64,000 bases of DNA from Heterobilharzia americana (Eukaryota > Platyhelminthes > Trematoda > Strigeidida > Schistosomatidae), in NCBI GenBank assembly GCA_944470555.2, contig OX104127.1, positions 141,006,786 to 141,070,785 on the forward strand. The letters are read 5' to 3'. A program made the position numbers and the translations under genes. Shown here piece after piece: positions 24,031 through 36,308 of the stretch (position 1 is the first letter of the stretch; each line of letters starts with the position of its first letter). Below the pieces are notes generated by a model that ran no database searches, had not been told where the DNA came from, and worked only from the letters and a program-made list of their open reading frames with translations.

Positions 24031-25040
24031 TCCTCCGTTCCGTCTGCTATAAAGTCAAAACCTGTTTGTCAGTTTTTGTAGTAACATATTCCGTTACAGA
24101 CGTTTCGGGTCATAGCTTAGCTGTTTGTCCGGGTTACTCTGGTGTCTGTACTTGTCATTACGAACACGAGTTGTGTGACTTGTTACGTATAGAAGAGCCC
24201 GGTTCCTTGTGCTATGTGCGCCACCGATACCATGCATTTTTGTCCTCTGTATCTGCCTTTGGGCTTCGTGAGTAACTGAAGGCCCCGAGTTACGCGCGCT
24301 CCTTGAGTACTGGCGTATTTTGACTCTTCTGCATTCTCCTCGGAAATAACCATACGCATAAGCCCTCTTAATCTGATATTTCCTCCACGAAAGTAACAGT
24401 TTTACTAGAAAAAACATTTTCCTAATGAACGAACAATCCTAAATCGGTCAGTACCGTCACTCTCCAAGCGGACAGCTGTGTGGTTGCTGAGTCTGAGGCG
24501 CTACTTATATCATTCAATCGTACCACATGAACTTGTGGGAAGCTTTTGGGATTCATTCGCGTCACGTACTCTGAAACCATCAACCACAGTTGCTTACGGT
24601 ATACTGGAACAAACAACCAGCACAGTCGTTGAAAAGTATGCTCACGACGTCCAGCAATGGCAGTGGTTGTCAGCGAGGATGGAGTTAACTGAGATAGTGG
24701 CCCTGGCGGTCAGCAGATTGCCACATCCATAACGTTTGACGACGATGACCTCACCCAGGTTGATGGCTGTCAACTTTGGGTCCCAAGAACATTTAGGCAA
24801 ATTACTGAAAACTTGGTATGCAGTAAACACAACATCAGCGGGAACATTTGTTAGTGTGAAAGTAGGTCCGGGACACCGAGACAACGGTAAACGACAGCCC
24901 AGCCCAGTGCTGAAGTCACCATAAACGTCAGCAGACAAGACATTCAAACCAGCCTGGACTCTATAAAATCCCCAGAAACCGCCATGGGAGAAAAAGTGAT
25001 TGGGCTGGTCCCACTGGAGCTGGCCGTCCTATAGCAAGTT
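24031..25040. other. Unassigned sequence, possibly 5' part of a CR1 element
   Basis: No clear domain. Near 24086 there is GACGTTTCGGG, reminiscent of the GAAACGTC motif of Penelope-like debris, but no hammerhead core can be drawn. Bases 24640-25040 could be the ORF1 side of the CR1 copy starting at about 25041; I see no zinc-knuckle or coiled coil to prove it. Confidence 0.35.
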
Positions 25041-28000
25041 TTGCAATTACGCACGACCCCCTCCAGTCTACCAGCACCAAGACACCCCATGTCGTTAGAA
25101 TCATCCAAGTGTCTTTATAGTAATCTGAGGGGACTTAGAAGTAAGATGGGAGGATTACGATTTGTATGTTCTTACCTCGCTCCGACGATCATAATTTTGA
25201 CGAAAACTTGGTTATCACCGGGTATTAGTGACATCGAAACCAGTATAGACAGTATGCGCCTGTTCAGAAGAGACAGGGAGTTCAAGGAAGGAGGCGGAGT
25301 GGCGATGCGTATAAGCGATGACCTTAAAAGCGAACGAGCGGCGGAAAATCTACTTTCAGGGCTCCCAGGCTACATCCGGTGTCAATTTAAGGTTGGATAC
25401 ACCAAGTACCTGGTGGGAGGCGTCTGCAGAACTCTTACTGGCAACGTGGAAGATAACTAACAACTGCCGCAAGTAATGTCCGGAGAGACATCCATCGGAT
25501 ATGACCAGGTCATTATAGCTGGCGACTTTAATGCCTCGACTCCCAATCTTGGGCGGGATAAGGGAACCAAAAGCCAAAGGTTCGACCGAAACCTACTCAA
25601 CACTATCTGAAAGGCTGGGCTGCGCCAGAATATTGGCGATGACGCTCCCCGGGGGTCATGTGGAAAGCCGTCCAAACTGAACTAACTTTTTACCACCGAC
25701 CACCTTCTAGCTGAAAACGTTCGGTGTCGTTCAGTCTGGCAGCAGCGATCACGGTGTCATAGTATTTGGCCGATATTCAGCGGACACCTGTCATGGGAGG
25801 GATCTCGCCCTTATCTTTGATACAGCAAGGCGAACTACGTGACGATGAACCAACACCCGTCAGCAGGACAGCGACCTCAGTAGAGTTGGCTGGAATAAAG
25901 GTAACTGCTTCTATGGTCCTCGAAAAACTGTCAAAGCTCCGTGCAGGGAAATCATCAGGGTGTAATGACATCCGACCGGCTGTGCTGAACCAGTGCGCGG
26001 GTGCCTTGTGCGGTCAGCTGAGTAACTCGTTTCAACACTCCTTAGACAATCACGTGCTCCCACCAGAGTGGAAATGTGCTATTCCGTCCCCATTTTCAAG
26101 GGTGAAGACAGGCAGAACCCAAAGTGCTACCTAGCCGTAGCCTTCCTGCCAGTGGCGCCAGGGGTAATGGAGGGCCTGGAAGAAGTCCATGTTAGGGAGC
26201 ACTTGGTGACGCTAAACATGGTTTCAGAAAGGGTAGGTCCTGTGCCACAAACATTCTGGCGGCAGGTGATAAGTGAAAGGCACGCTGAGACTTCCAAATT
26301 CCCGTCCATGTTATTTTCTTGGGTTTTGCTAGGGCCTTCGACATAGTCCCACACACCGTTCTTATTCACAAAATAGCAAGGTTGAGCATCAAGGGACGAG
26401 TGCTTACATGGTTGCAGGACTACCTAGACGGTAGACAATTCTGCACAAAAGGCAACAGAGCTTGCTTGACTTAAAAAACATAATCATCATGTGGATGCTA
26501 ATGGACTTGCACTCAGCCTGGATAAATGCCGAGCCATGTTTCTCCGCACCCCAGACTCTCAGAAGGTACCCTATTCTCTCTGTGGAACACAACTCTCCCA
26601 CACCACCACAGAGAAAGACCTAGGACTAATACTAACTGACAAGCTAGACACTCGCTCCAGTTATCCAGGAGATGCCTCCAGAGCCTGCGCAGTACTGCGC
26701 TTCATGCGCAGATAACCAAGTGTCCTGACCCCAGAACTACTTTTGAAGCTGTACAAGACCTACATATGGCCTCACTTAGAGGTCCACCGCGTCAATGCAC
26801 CACCATATTTGGGTAGATGGGAATCTCCTAGAATCTCCTCCACATTATTACCGGTAACGCTAATTTTCCTTCAAGTGACTTTCACTTTTCTTTTGTCATT
26901 TCCCACTTGCCCTATCTCTTACACGCCTTTTTCAACAACCCATGACACTAAAATGAAGGTGCTTACAAAAATAGCAACTGCAAAAGGCTAATTAATCCTG
27001 CCAGCAGCTCGGTCCCCAGCAAAAAGAATCAAGCTACAACTTGCAAGTGAAAATACCCTCAAACGGACAATCAGTACCTCCGAAACTATAGGCAGCTGAG
27101 TTGTAAGAAATCCTGCAACCACCGAAGCAACATAACCGAACAAAAAGAATCCAGCCTCCAAGATTTATAAGCAAGGGCTCAAAAACTGCAGGTTTCCTCT
27201 ACGCACACCACTCACGTTGATTGTCACACATTTTTTTCACGGATTTTGAATGACTCAAGCATTAACCTACATTTATTTGTCTGTGAAAAACCATAGTGCC
27301 ACTGGAAAAGGATACAAGGTACGAGGCATTTTGCAGGTTTCACACGTGCATACCTCATTTTAGAAGATTAGACAGGAGAGTCCGCTGCTACCCTGACCCC
27401 AGAACTCCTTTTGAAGCTGTACAAGACCTACATATGGCCTCACTTAGAGGTCCACCGCGTCACTGCACCACCATATTTGGGCAGATGGGAATCTCCTGGA
27501 GAAAGTCCGGAGGAGAGCTACAAGGAGTGTCGTGGGAGTGAGGCACAAAGCCCTATGAGGGCAGGCTGAAAGATCTAGGGCTCTACTCCTCAAACTACCG
27601 TAGATTACGTGGTGACTTCACAACGGCTTACAAAATACTTAGTAACCCAAGTCACCCGAACGGTGGAATCCCACCGAACGGCCGCTGAGGCGATCCTCAT
27701 GGCAACTCAAGGAGAATCACCCACCAAAGGGAGAGAACCTGTTTGCGATCACACTTCTTCTCTCTGCGAGTTTGTGGTCACTGGGACGCACTACCTGCAG
27801 AGATTGTTACTGCTCCGTCTGTCAATGGCTTCAAGAGGAGGTTGTACGGTTACGCAGCGACTCACGGTTTGGGCTCGTCTAGTTGGGATATGGACCACGC
27901 TGACATGACCTACTCACACAGTACGGCCAACTTATTATCGGTGCTTTGTAACATCTGTATCACTGCGAACTAGGCTCAACCTTGTGCTTTTCTATGGACG

Positions 28001-28527
28001 TCTCCTCCATTCACTGCCTCCCAATAATGGAATTACTGCCTCTATTCCAATGAGCCGCCCTATGATGCTATTTCCGTTCTCTCTTCCCACCGGCCTTACG
28101 TTCTCACACTTCAACATAAGCCCTTCCTACCACCCGTCTCCCGTGAGTCTACCGATAATTCTTCTTCCGTACCATTTCCTTTTAACCAAAGGCTTTTCTA
28201 TTGTTTTTGTTTCCCCGCACTTTCTCTCCTTGATTTCTCCGGACATATTTCCATCTCCTTTTTACAACCAGTTCGACCAACCGTCTGCTGGCACAACACT
28301 TGAGGAGCCCATCTTCACCACAGTCCATGGAAAAAGCCCACACACTGAATACAAATTTAACCAACACGCAACTCCCGTCGGGCTAACCAGAGCTAAAGCA
28401 CTCGGGAGTGTAGACCTCCTGCATCGAGGTCAACCAAAACCTGGAACCGTTCCGCAAGACCTAGAAGCGAGGGCGTAAAAATTAATTGGTTTGTATTAGC
28501 TCGTAGAGAGATATCAGATATTGGATT
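25041..28527 (+). mobile_element. CR1 (SR1-like) retrotransposon with endonuclease and RT pieces, interrupted by duplicated segment
   Basis: The frame at 25041-25460 carries CLYSNLRGLRSKM (endonuclease start), ILTKTWLSPGISDIE and YLVGGVCRTLTGN. A shifted frame gives VIIAGDFNASTPN (25511-25550). RT pieces: VLEKLSKLRAGKSSGCNDIRPAVLN (25915-25995) and a GFARAFDIVPHTVL stretch (26325-26365). Near 26465 the sequence jumps to LALSLDKCRAMFL, so the YADD/FADD box is deleted. ATEKDLGLILTDKLDTRSSY-like sequence and LKLYKTYIWPHLEV follow. From 26836 to 27904 it is replaced or extended by the right arm of the inverted duplication. CR1 3' UTR resumes at 27905 and the family end GATATTGGATT is at 28519-28527. 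Not functional. Confidence 0.8.
26836..27904 (+). repeat. Right arm of 1,069-bp inverted duplication
   Basis: Near-identical reverse complement of 21292-22360. Its left edge cuts into the CR1 RT tail at 26835, where the only shared sequence with the other locus is CTCCAC. Beyond its right edge (27905 on) the flank is homologous to, but clearly diverged from, the sequence beyond 21291. Confidence 0.95.
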
Positions 28528-31436
28528 ATTATTATCATTACCGTTTGTTCCTTGGTTTCCTGTTAGAACATGGGACTCTAGTGGCACGTCTCCACCGTAT
28601 TGTCTTCTCTGCGGCCTTTAAATCTGGTCCAACATCTGTCCAGAAGCTTTCATTTCATCTTCACACCTTGTGCTCCATGTCTCTTTCGGACGCCAACCCA
28701 TGGTTTCCCATTTGGGTTCCGCTTGAGAGCCTGGTGCGTGATGTCCCCAGTTGGTCTTCTCAGTGTACGTCTAAGTCACCTCCACCTGCTTCAGCATTTT
28801 TTCAGGCTATGGGTTCTTGGTTGGTTAGTTGGCAGAGGTCCTTTTGCTTTTTCTTTCTGGCTGTCTGATATTTAGTATCAAGCGTAGGCAGCTGTTGATG
28901 GACGTCTGTAGTTTGTTGGCAATGCTTTTCGTTACACGCTCCGTTTCCGAACCATGTAGAAGCACTGGCTTGACATTACTGTTGAGAATCCGGATCTTGC
29001 CCTTTATGTTGCGTGCAATAGATCTCCACACTGGATTCAGGTTTATTAAGGCTTGTCTTGCTGTCTTTCCGATCTTGGCTGGCTTTGGCGTCCTCATCTG
29101 TGCCACCGCCTGTAGGTGGAACGATGCCGCCTGTGCTGCTGCAAGAGACGACTCCCTTTAGGTTTCTCTCATTGATGGTGATTGGTGCTTGCTGTTGTTG
29201 TGATTGTTGATTAGGTATCTTCATCACCTCTGTCTTCTCTACGTTTACCTAAAGGAAGTTATGCCTTCTCTGCCCAGCCTTTTCTGCCAGCTTGTTTTCG
29301 CCCGTAGATCTCCGAGCACGTGTGACATTAGACATCAATCATGATCGGCGAAATCAAAATCTTCCACGGTCTTCTCATCGGTCAAACAGAGTACGCCCCT
29401 CTCCTCCCTCCTCACAGTTTGTTGTATGACCCAGTTCACGGCAATCAGGAAGGTCATAGGTGATGGTAGGCAGCAGCCTTGTCTTGCTCCTGTCTTCACT
29501 TCGAAGGCGTCACTTGGCATGTAGCGTCGTCACATAGTTGTCGGATGAAATTGATCAAGGTTTGTGGCACTCCGTAGTGCTGAAGTAGTTTCCAAATTAC
29601 CTTTCGGCCGACGCTGTTGAAATCTTCTTCAAAGTAGGTGAAGTTGAGTCAGAGAGCTGACTGCTATCCTCTGCTCTTTTCTATGATGATGCGCAGCGTA
29701 TCGTTGCAATTTGGTCCGGACATGACTCGCTCTTCATTGAGTCAGCCAGCCAGTTCCGGTCATCATTTTGAATGCAGAGCACTTGTAAACCTCGCCCGTA
29801 TGGTGCCCCATGATATTTTGCTCAGGGTGTATAGAAACATGATTCCTCGCCAGTTCCTGCAGACTTAGGTCACCCTTCTTTGCGAGTCTGACAAAGTGGA
29901 CCTACTTCCAATCTTCAGGTGCATTTTCCTCTAAACGTTATGCAGAAGTGGTGTCAGCATGTCCATTGCTGATGTCTCTGCGCCTGATTTCAGTGCTTCC
30001 GGAAGAATTCCGTCTGGTTCTGCTGCCTTCCCGGACTTCAGTAGCCTTATGGCATTCAGCATTTCTGCTCTTGTCAGAAGTTGCTGGTGTTTTTTCTCGA
30101 CAAGTTCCTGGCGGTGGTGTTGATGGCTGGTTCAAGGGCTTTTTGAAGTGATTAGCCCATCCTTTCCCTTGTTTCTCGTTTGCGGTAACCAGCTTTTATT
30201 CACTATATTTCATTGATTTCGTCTGCGTTGATCTCTTCCCTCCGGGATAGTAGCCTGGTTACGTGATATGGTGTTGTCAGGTCTCTCCTACCACAGGCCT
30301 GTCCTGCTTCGCTTGCCAACGTGTCGTAGAAGTGTCTTTTGTGTTTGCGCGCACTCTTCTTAAATACTTTGTCCAGTGTAGCGTTTTATAGGCTTTGTCC
30401 AGTCTCTGTTTACGTTGTTTTTCCTTGCACCGGTTTACCTTCTGCTTCATCATTTTCCTCTCCCTCCTCTATCATCCTTAACGTCTCCGTGAAGATCTAT
30501 TCTTTGTCTCGTTTCTTCTTCCTTTCTAACACGATCAGGCAAGTTTCCTTCCGCGTCTCTTTCAAAGAGTTCTAGTGTTCGTCCAAAGGGGTTTCCTCGG
30601 GGATGTCTAATGTCTTCTATTTCGTTCTGAGAGCTGACGTGAAGACGTCCTTTGAAGTTTCGTCTTACAGTTTCTGTTCTGGTGTTAAACTTGAACTGCG
30701 GTCTATCACCAACTTCTTTGAGGATTTTCAACATGATTTTGAGGGTTCCTTGCACTCGATACTGAGTGGTGTGAACCTATGTCTGCTCCCCTTCTTTACC
30801 TTGTGACCAGTTAGCTGGCTGCAAACCCACTTCCCTAAGATTGAGATGAACTCAGTCTGATATTAAATGTGTCCTGAAGTGTGCCCAGAAGCCTGTAAGC
30901 AGCTCTCTATTCTCATTCATTCCACCGACCGCTCCTGGACCCACGATTGGTTATCTTCCCGTGTTGTTCGCTTCCAGTTTGACATTCATGTCACCCATTA
31001 GGATTTTGATGTCGCCGTTTGAAGCCTCGTCTAGTACTCATTGCGGCTGTCTGTAGAATTCCTCCTTCTTCTCTTCACATGTCTTATTTGTAGGTGCATA
31101 GCGTAGCCCTGTATGACTGTGACTTTCAATCTTTCTCACCGGAATCTTTCTGTCATGGTCATCATCCTGGAGGAAATTGGTCCGCACTGCACGAGAGCCT
31201 TCGGTACACTTGGAGACATCATGATTGCCACTCAAAAACCCAGTGTGCTCGCGGTTGTCGTCTGGGTGTCAACATCAGGGTAGATAATTGACTGACCAGT
31301 TGACAGTTTGGAGGGTCCACTTACACTCCATTTGCTTTTGCAGATTCCCAGCCTAGCACTTCTGTGCTATACCTTCTCATCACTTTTGCAACCTGTGCAG
31401 CCTTCCTAGGTTCATAAATGGTGCGAAAATTCCATT
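28528..31436 (-). mobile_element. RTE-B retrotransposon, main part (endonuclease to 3' end), broken
   Basis: A second RTE family, distinct from RTE-A. On the minus strand: NxRTIYEP start (about 31435-31405), endonuclease pieces at 31235-31038 (TNFLQDDDHDRKIPVRKIESHSHTGLRYAPTN) and an MGDMNVKLE-like patch near 31000. RT entry at 30135-29938 matches the ...SGKAAGPDGI type of region only loosely. FEVKTGARQGCCLPSP.TFLIAVNWV and DFDFADHD (29520-29335) are the RT core with an altered FADD box. MMKIPNQQ and GGIVPPTGGGTDED (29227-29090) plus NSNVKPVLLHGSETERVTKSIANKLQTSINSCLR complete the C-terminus. The 3' tail is AATAAT-rich at 28528-28540. Together with 36650-36926 it forms one about 3.2-kb element split by a Gypsy insertion. 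Confidence 0.82.
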
Positions 31437-31778
31437 TTAGGATTTGTCCCGGTGCGAACCTGACGGACGCAAAGACCAATCACTAATTATTCGGACTTGC
31501 TATATATCCACGAATACGAGACCAAGGAAGAACACGATAGCGTAGTCGGATGAAGTAGTATACTTGGGCGGTTGCGCCAAGATACCGGTGCGTTCCAACT
31601 AGTTGGTTAGAGAGTCGGATACGAGCGTGCAACGTAACACGACAGCATGCCAAATGGCGAGGATGCTTGACCGGGTGCCTTCAGCTTAGCAAGTCTAGTC
31701 AAACTATCAAGGTCAGCATCAATGTCGAATGTCGTCGAACTCTGGGCTATGGATTTCGGGGAGGCGTGTGACTCAACA
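31436..31778 (-). repeat. 3' LTR of Gypsy element
   Basis: 343 bp, aligned without gaps to 36309-36651 (offset 4873). On the minus strand it begins TGTTGAGTCACACG. One mismatch in about 317 bp, then ten mismatches in the 26 bases nearest the 5' (TGTT) end. Confidence 0.92.
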
Positions 31779-31800
31779 GATCGCTCCCCCCCTAGGGGGT
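31779..31800 (-). other. Polypurine-tract candidate
   Basis: On the minus strand CTAGGGGGGGAGCGATC directly precedes the TGTT start of the 3' LTR, the place where plus-strand priming occurs in LTR elements. The purine run is imperfect next to the LTR. Confidence 0.5.
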
Positions 31801-32282
31801 TCGTGAGGTCCCTAAGACGATACCAGCCGGAAGTAAAAACCTAGTGGTTTCTCCACTGGTAAAACTCTTCCGATGGGCTCCCTGCATGAAGTGGTCGCTG
31901 GTTGTCCGAACTTATTCTAGGGTGTCGTGGCAAATGAAAAATAAAATACAGTAAATCGGATCGTACGTCAATCGCGGCCCTCAGTTTCCTTTGACGTTCC
32001 GTCCAGTGCTCGTTGCGCCTGGAGTATAAATAAAAGTCTTTAATACCATGAAAACGCTTCGTAAAAATGGAAACTATTCATACATAAATATATCGAAAAA
32101 AAGTTTACGCTTTTTTAAAAAGATGTCTCATTACGTGGTAGTGGTAAAAAATTGACATAAAAAGGCAAAATGCACGAGGATTTATGCATTGCCGGTAACT
32201 AAGAAAAATGGTGCCATGAAAAAATCTTGTACTAACTAAAAAAATGGCTGGCACATCTTATTTCATACCACTAAGTTTAACA
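31801..32282 (-). other. Gypsy non-coding segment between pol and 3' LTR
   Basis: No ORF or env-like sequence recognised. It separates the pol stop near 32283 from the purine tract. Confidence 0.5.
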
Positions 32283-33541
32283 CTACTCCAAATACTCCGG
32301 GAACCTAATGGTTCGACCTGACCGTGTTTTCTGTTGCACCGATGGTTGTTGTAACTGTGCATTACCAGGCGCATCGCCAAGAACTTCGATAATTGAGCTA
32401 TCCGTCGGTCGGCTGTAGAGAGCTGAAACATCACTTATGATGGGGTTGCCTCCAAAATAAGCTGGTTTCAAAAGGTCGGTACTGGCAACATCTTCACGCC
32501 CGTCTTGCCCAATCATGTAGAGTTTCTCGTGTCGCTTGATCACTTTGAATGGCCCGTTGCAGGGTGGTTCAAGTGGTCAACGAACGGCGTCGTGGCGAAT
32601 AGACACGTGTGATGTCTTTTGTAAACTGGGGTGAACGAAGAAATCAGTCGTTCGAGGTCTAACTGGAGAAGGCCTAACAGAACGCGTTGCGTTTGTAAGC
32701 CTAGTCAAGTAAGATGCCCTGCCGGAAACGTGTTTAGAAATTGAAGGGGAAACAACTTCACCTGGTGGGCGAAGAGTGGTCCCACAGACGAGTTCCGCAG
32801 GGGCACATGCAGCGTCAACTTTCGACGCGTCACGAATACCTAGTAGGACTAGAGGCAGAGCCTCGGTCCACTGAGGTATGTTTGCAGCTGGAAGGGAAGC
32901 TTTCAGCTGTCGACGGAAACACTCTGCCATGCCATTTGCTTGTGGATGGCAGGCTGTAGTTCGGAACCGGGTGCAACCTAAGAGCACAGTTAGAGCGTGA
33001 AATGATCCACACTGGAATTGGCTCCTACGGTCGGTTGTGACGTAAGATGGACATCCAAAGTTCGCGATCCGTCTTCCGACGAAAACACGAGCCACTGTTT
33101 CAGCAGTAATACCCTAATAAGTGCTGCTTCTGGCCATCGGGTAAAACGATCCACACAAGTGAAAAGGTAAGCGCATCCATTAGATTCTGGTAGGGGTCCT
33201 ACAATGTCTGTATGGACGTGGTCGAAACGTATGTCTGGGGCTGGAAAAGAGCCTAACGGGCCTTTCCTGTGTCGCGTGACTTTGCACTTTTGACAAGCTA
33301 AAAACGACTGAGCCCACACCTTAACGTCTTTGTTCATCCCAGGCCAGCAGAAACGTTGTGCAATAAGCCCAATGGTGGCTCGTACATCTAGATGGGACGG
33401 TTTGTGCAATGTATTGAATACGTTGCATTGGCAACTCTTCGGAACTGTTGGACGTGGTTGACCAGCAGAGACATCGCACAAAATTGCATCCTTGTCTGAT
33501 CCAACCGGACAAAGTCGCAGCTTGAGAGTTGTGGACGACAA
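32283..33541 (-). pseudogene. Gypsy integrase (broken into frames)
   Basis: Three frames. 33541-32990 gives ATIGLIAQRFCWPGMNKDV, then LACQKCKVTRH (zinc-binding end) and RFDHVHTDIVGPLPES, with DRFTRWPEA: the N-terminal domain and first catalytic Asp of the integrase core. 33095-32577 gives FGCPSYVTTDRRSQFQ (second Asp, TDR), ACHPQANGMAECFRRQLK (third catalytic residue, E in AEC) and ALPLVLLGIR. The last frame 32543-32283 gives DLLKPAY and TRSGRTIRFPEYLE, the usual pol C-terminus. Frameshifts near 33050 and 32560 break it. Catalytic residues are all present, so decay is recent. Confidence 0.88.
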
Positions 33542-33642
33542 CTCACGATGCAGCTCAAAGTCTTCCTTTTGACACCAACCTAGTTCAACGAGATCAAAGC
33601 CCTCGATATGGTTTACCGAAGCTATTCGCGATAGTGCATCGG

Positions 33643-34545
33643 CTACGAGTTATTTGCTCCGGAAATGTGGTGGATGTCCGATGTGAACTGGGAAATGTAA
33701 TCCAGCTGTAGCGACCCACGTGGGGAGTATTTGTCAGACGCCGAGCTGAGGTAAAAAGTTAACGGTTTGTGGTCTGTGAAAAGAATGAAATCATGACCTT
33801 CCACCGAATGTCGAAAGTGGCGTACAGAACAGTACAGAGCCAAGAGTTCCTCATCACCATATCCTGCAGCGGCCTCGAGAAAAAGGCTAACGATTGCCAC
33901 CGGTTGTCACCAGCTATTGCAAAACTACTCCAATTGCTGAGTCAGATGCATCAACAACAATACTCAAAGGAGCACTGGGGTTGTGATGCACAAGCACGGT
34001 TGCGTTTGAAATGGCCTCCTTGACTTTAGAGAAAGCAGGTCTAGCCACCCCGTCCAGAAGCGCGCACTTCGTAGTCCGTCGAAGTAGATCCGTTAGTGGT
34101 CTCATGACAGGCACAGTTGGGGATAAACCTTGGTAATAACTTACCAGGCCACTGAAAGTGCCGCGATGTTTCACAGTGGTCGGCTCTGGATAGTTCATGA
34201 TAGCCGCCACTTTGTCTCTCAAAGGGCTTATACCTTCGTTGTCAATGGTATGCCCAAGGAAGCTGAGTGATTCAACTCCTTCACACTTCTGCAAGTTTGC
34301 TGTGATGCCATGTTTTTTAGTCTACTGAATACGAGGTCCAGATGTTTAAGGCGAGTTTCCTAGTCTGGACTCGCAATTAGACAGTCATCGATGTAGACAT
34401 GAACAAAATTCAAACCACGAAAGACATCATCCAAAAAGCGTTGGAATGTTTGTGCTGCATTCTGAAGACCAAATGATATGCGCAGGAATTCAAACAAACC
34501 AAAAGGAGTAATAACGGCTGTTTTCGCGATATCTTCTGCTGCCAT
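33643..34545 (-). pseudogene. Gypsy reverse transcriptase core and RNase H (broken)
   Basis: 34545-34360 carries FGLFEFLRISFGLQNAAQTFQRFLD and VHVYIDDCLIAS: the YIDD catalytic box is intact. 34294-33914 carries SFLGHTIDNEGISP and SIVVDASDSAIGVVLQ (connection and RNase H start). 33900-33643 carries LYCSVRHFRHSVEGHDF, FTDHKPLTF and HHISGANN. The three frames are separated by a stop/frameshift near 34320 and one near 33905. The gene lies between protease (upstream) and integrase (downstream) as in all Ty3/Gypsy elements. Confidence 0.88.
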
Positions 34546-34592
34546 AGGTATCTAGTTGTGCGCTTTGACCGGAGTGATTATGGAGAAAATGT

Positions 34593-35375
34593 TCATTCCG
34601 AATAAGGTTGCAGCCGAATCGTAAACATGAGGTATCGGGTGGCAGTCCGTTGTTGCTTTGGCGTTAAGCCTTCGGTAATCACCGGTTGGACACCAGTCGT
34701 TGCTATCCTTTTTGAGAACCGTGTGCAGCAGTGATGCCCAGGGACTGTTTGACGGTTTTTGATAATGTCCAGTTCAAGCATGTGGTCAGATTCACTCTTC
34801 GCCGTTTTGAGCCTGTCAGGGCCTGGATGCCGTGCTTTGCATGCCACCGGTGGGCCTGTGGTTGTGACGTGATGCATAACACTGCTGGTTATCCACGGAA
34901 GAGTATGCTTCGGTTGTTGCAACTCTGGATATTTCTCCGAAACTGCCTGGTAGGATGCATCGCCTGATTGTCTGGCTCTAACGATAGCTAAACTCGGACC
35001 TACATAGGCGGTGCCGCCAATAGATAACTTTGTGTTATCATCCATCAGTCGTCAACAGCGGGCATCTACGAGTAAATCGTAATGGTTCAGCAAATCTATG
35101 CCGATGGCGAGCACAGAGACTTCAGCCAGGAGGAAAATGCGGTGAATAGGTTTACGTAAACCTGGGTTGAGGTGGGCATACCGCCTCTCGAATGTCGCGA
35201 TTGCCTTGCCACTGGTTGCTTGCGGATTGAAGGATGGGTCATGATGACACTCCTTTGTCGGTGCGGGAAGAAGGCTAACTTCTGCGCCGGTGTCGACGAG
35301 GTAGCGGACTTTCGTTTCAATGTCCGTGACGCAGAGCAAACGGCTGTTTCCGCCGGCTACGGTTGCCATGATCAC
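34593..35375 (-). pseudogene. Gypsy aspartic protease and start of RT (broken)
   Basis: 35375-35052 encodes the protease: KVRYLVDTGAEVSLLPAP contains the DTGA active-site motif, with an AIGIDLLNHYDLLVDA flap/dimer-side stretch later. Retroelement proteases are homodimers, so one DTGA suffices. The next frame, 35045-34593, begins the RT module with GPPVACKARHPGPDRLKTAKSE and a scrambled thumb-entry region. A frame change separates protease from RT. Confidence 0.82.
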
Positions 35376-35407
35376 GTGCCGGTGTGACAGTTTCCCGAGT
35401 TTGTGTC

Positions 35408-36274
35408 CTAGTTAAAACTGCAAGGTTTCCGACATTTTCTGGCTTTGTCTCCGTAAGTATTATGAAACGAGCACCATTTCGGGTTTTCCACCCTGTTAGG
35501 TTTAGTTTTGGGGCAACCGCGCGAGTTGCTGCGATGCGCTAAGAAGCGTTTCTGTGAAGTGCTACGTGAACTAGGACTTGGAGGTCGCAGCAACTGTTTG
35601 ACAGAGTTGCACAGCTTGGTCACCGCTGAATCCTGGCTCTCTGGTTTGTCGCAGACGGAATATACGTTGCAGACGGGTCTGCTGGAGATCGCCAGTATTT
35701 TATCTGCCGAGGCTACCAAGTCATCGAGTGGGACCGACTGCAATGTCACTAACACGGTTTGCACCGGTTGTGGTAGTTTTGAGAGAAATAGTTCTCAGAA
35801 AAGGCCATCGTCGAATGTTGGTGTCCCCATAACTTCTCGCGTGCGTGCGTGGGCTTCAGTAGTTGAGTGGCTGCCCATCTCGATGTAAAGAAGTAATTCG
35901 TCTAGGCGCTGGCGATCTGTGAGATCACTTTTCTTCAAGATTGCGGCTTTGAGAAGTGCATAAGGATCACTTACTTCAGGATTAAAAGTGTGTACCACAG
36001 TATTGCGGTTTAATTCCTGCGGTAATGAACGTATGACGACAGGAAATCGAGAATGAGGATCTGAGACGCCCAGCCCTCGAAAATCTGCCTCGGAATACAG
36101 AAACCATGTTTCTGCATTGTCTGGCCAATATGGCACGAGTTGGCTTAATAAGAATAAGCTTGGGTGTGTGGTCGGATATGAGAAAGTGTAGTGAATGGAT
36201 ATATAAATATTATCAAAATGAAAACAATATACAAATATAAAATGGAACAGGCTCACCAATTCAATATTTGCCAT
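35408..36274 (-). pseudogene. Gypsy gag (capsid and nucleocapsid), two frames
   Basis: 36274-35795 carries LVPYWPDNAETWFLYSEADFRGLGV and RFPVVIRSLPQEL, the capsid-type start of fluke Gypsy Gag, then VSDPYALLKAAILKKSDLTDRQRLDELL. 35764-35408 continues with VPLDDLVASADKI and ends WCSFHNTYGDKARKCRKPCSF, a Cys/His-rich nucleic-acid-binding stretch. A frameshift lies near 35780. The first 40 codons of the frame are hydrophobic and unlike Gag, so the true start is probably further in. Confidence 0.8.
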
Positions 36275-36289
36275 TGGTCGGGATATGTT

Positions 36290-36307
36290 ATCACGTCGGG
36301 CTCACCA
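36290..36307 (-). other. Primer-binding site, probably tRNA-Trp
   Basis: On + the 18 bases ATCACGTCGGGCTCACCA end in CCA and differ by one base from the 3' end of eukaryotic tRNA-Trp as I remember it. The site abuts the 5' LTR, as minus-strand priming requires. Confidence 0.65.
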
Positions 36308-36308
36308 A

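Noticed and set aside
24060..24130. GACGTTTCGGG motif as a further hammerhead
   Set aside because: On the minus strand GAAACGTC is present but no CTGANGA or stem II can be formed.
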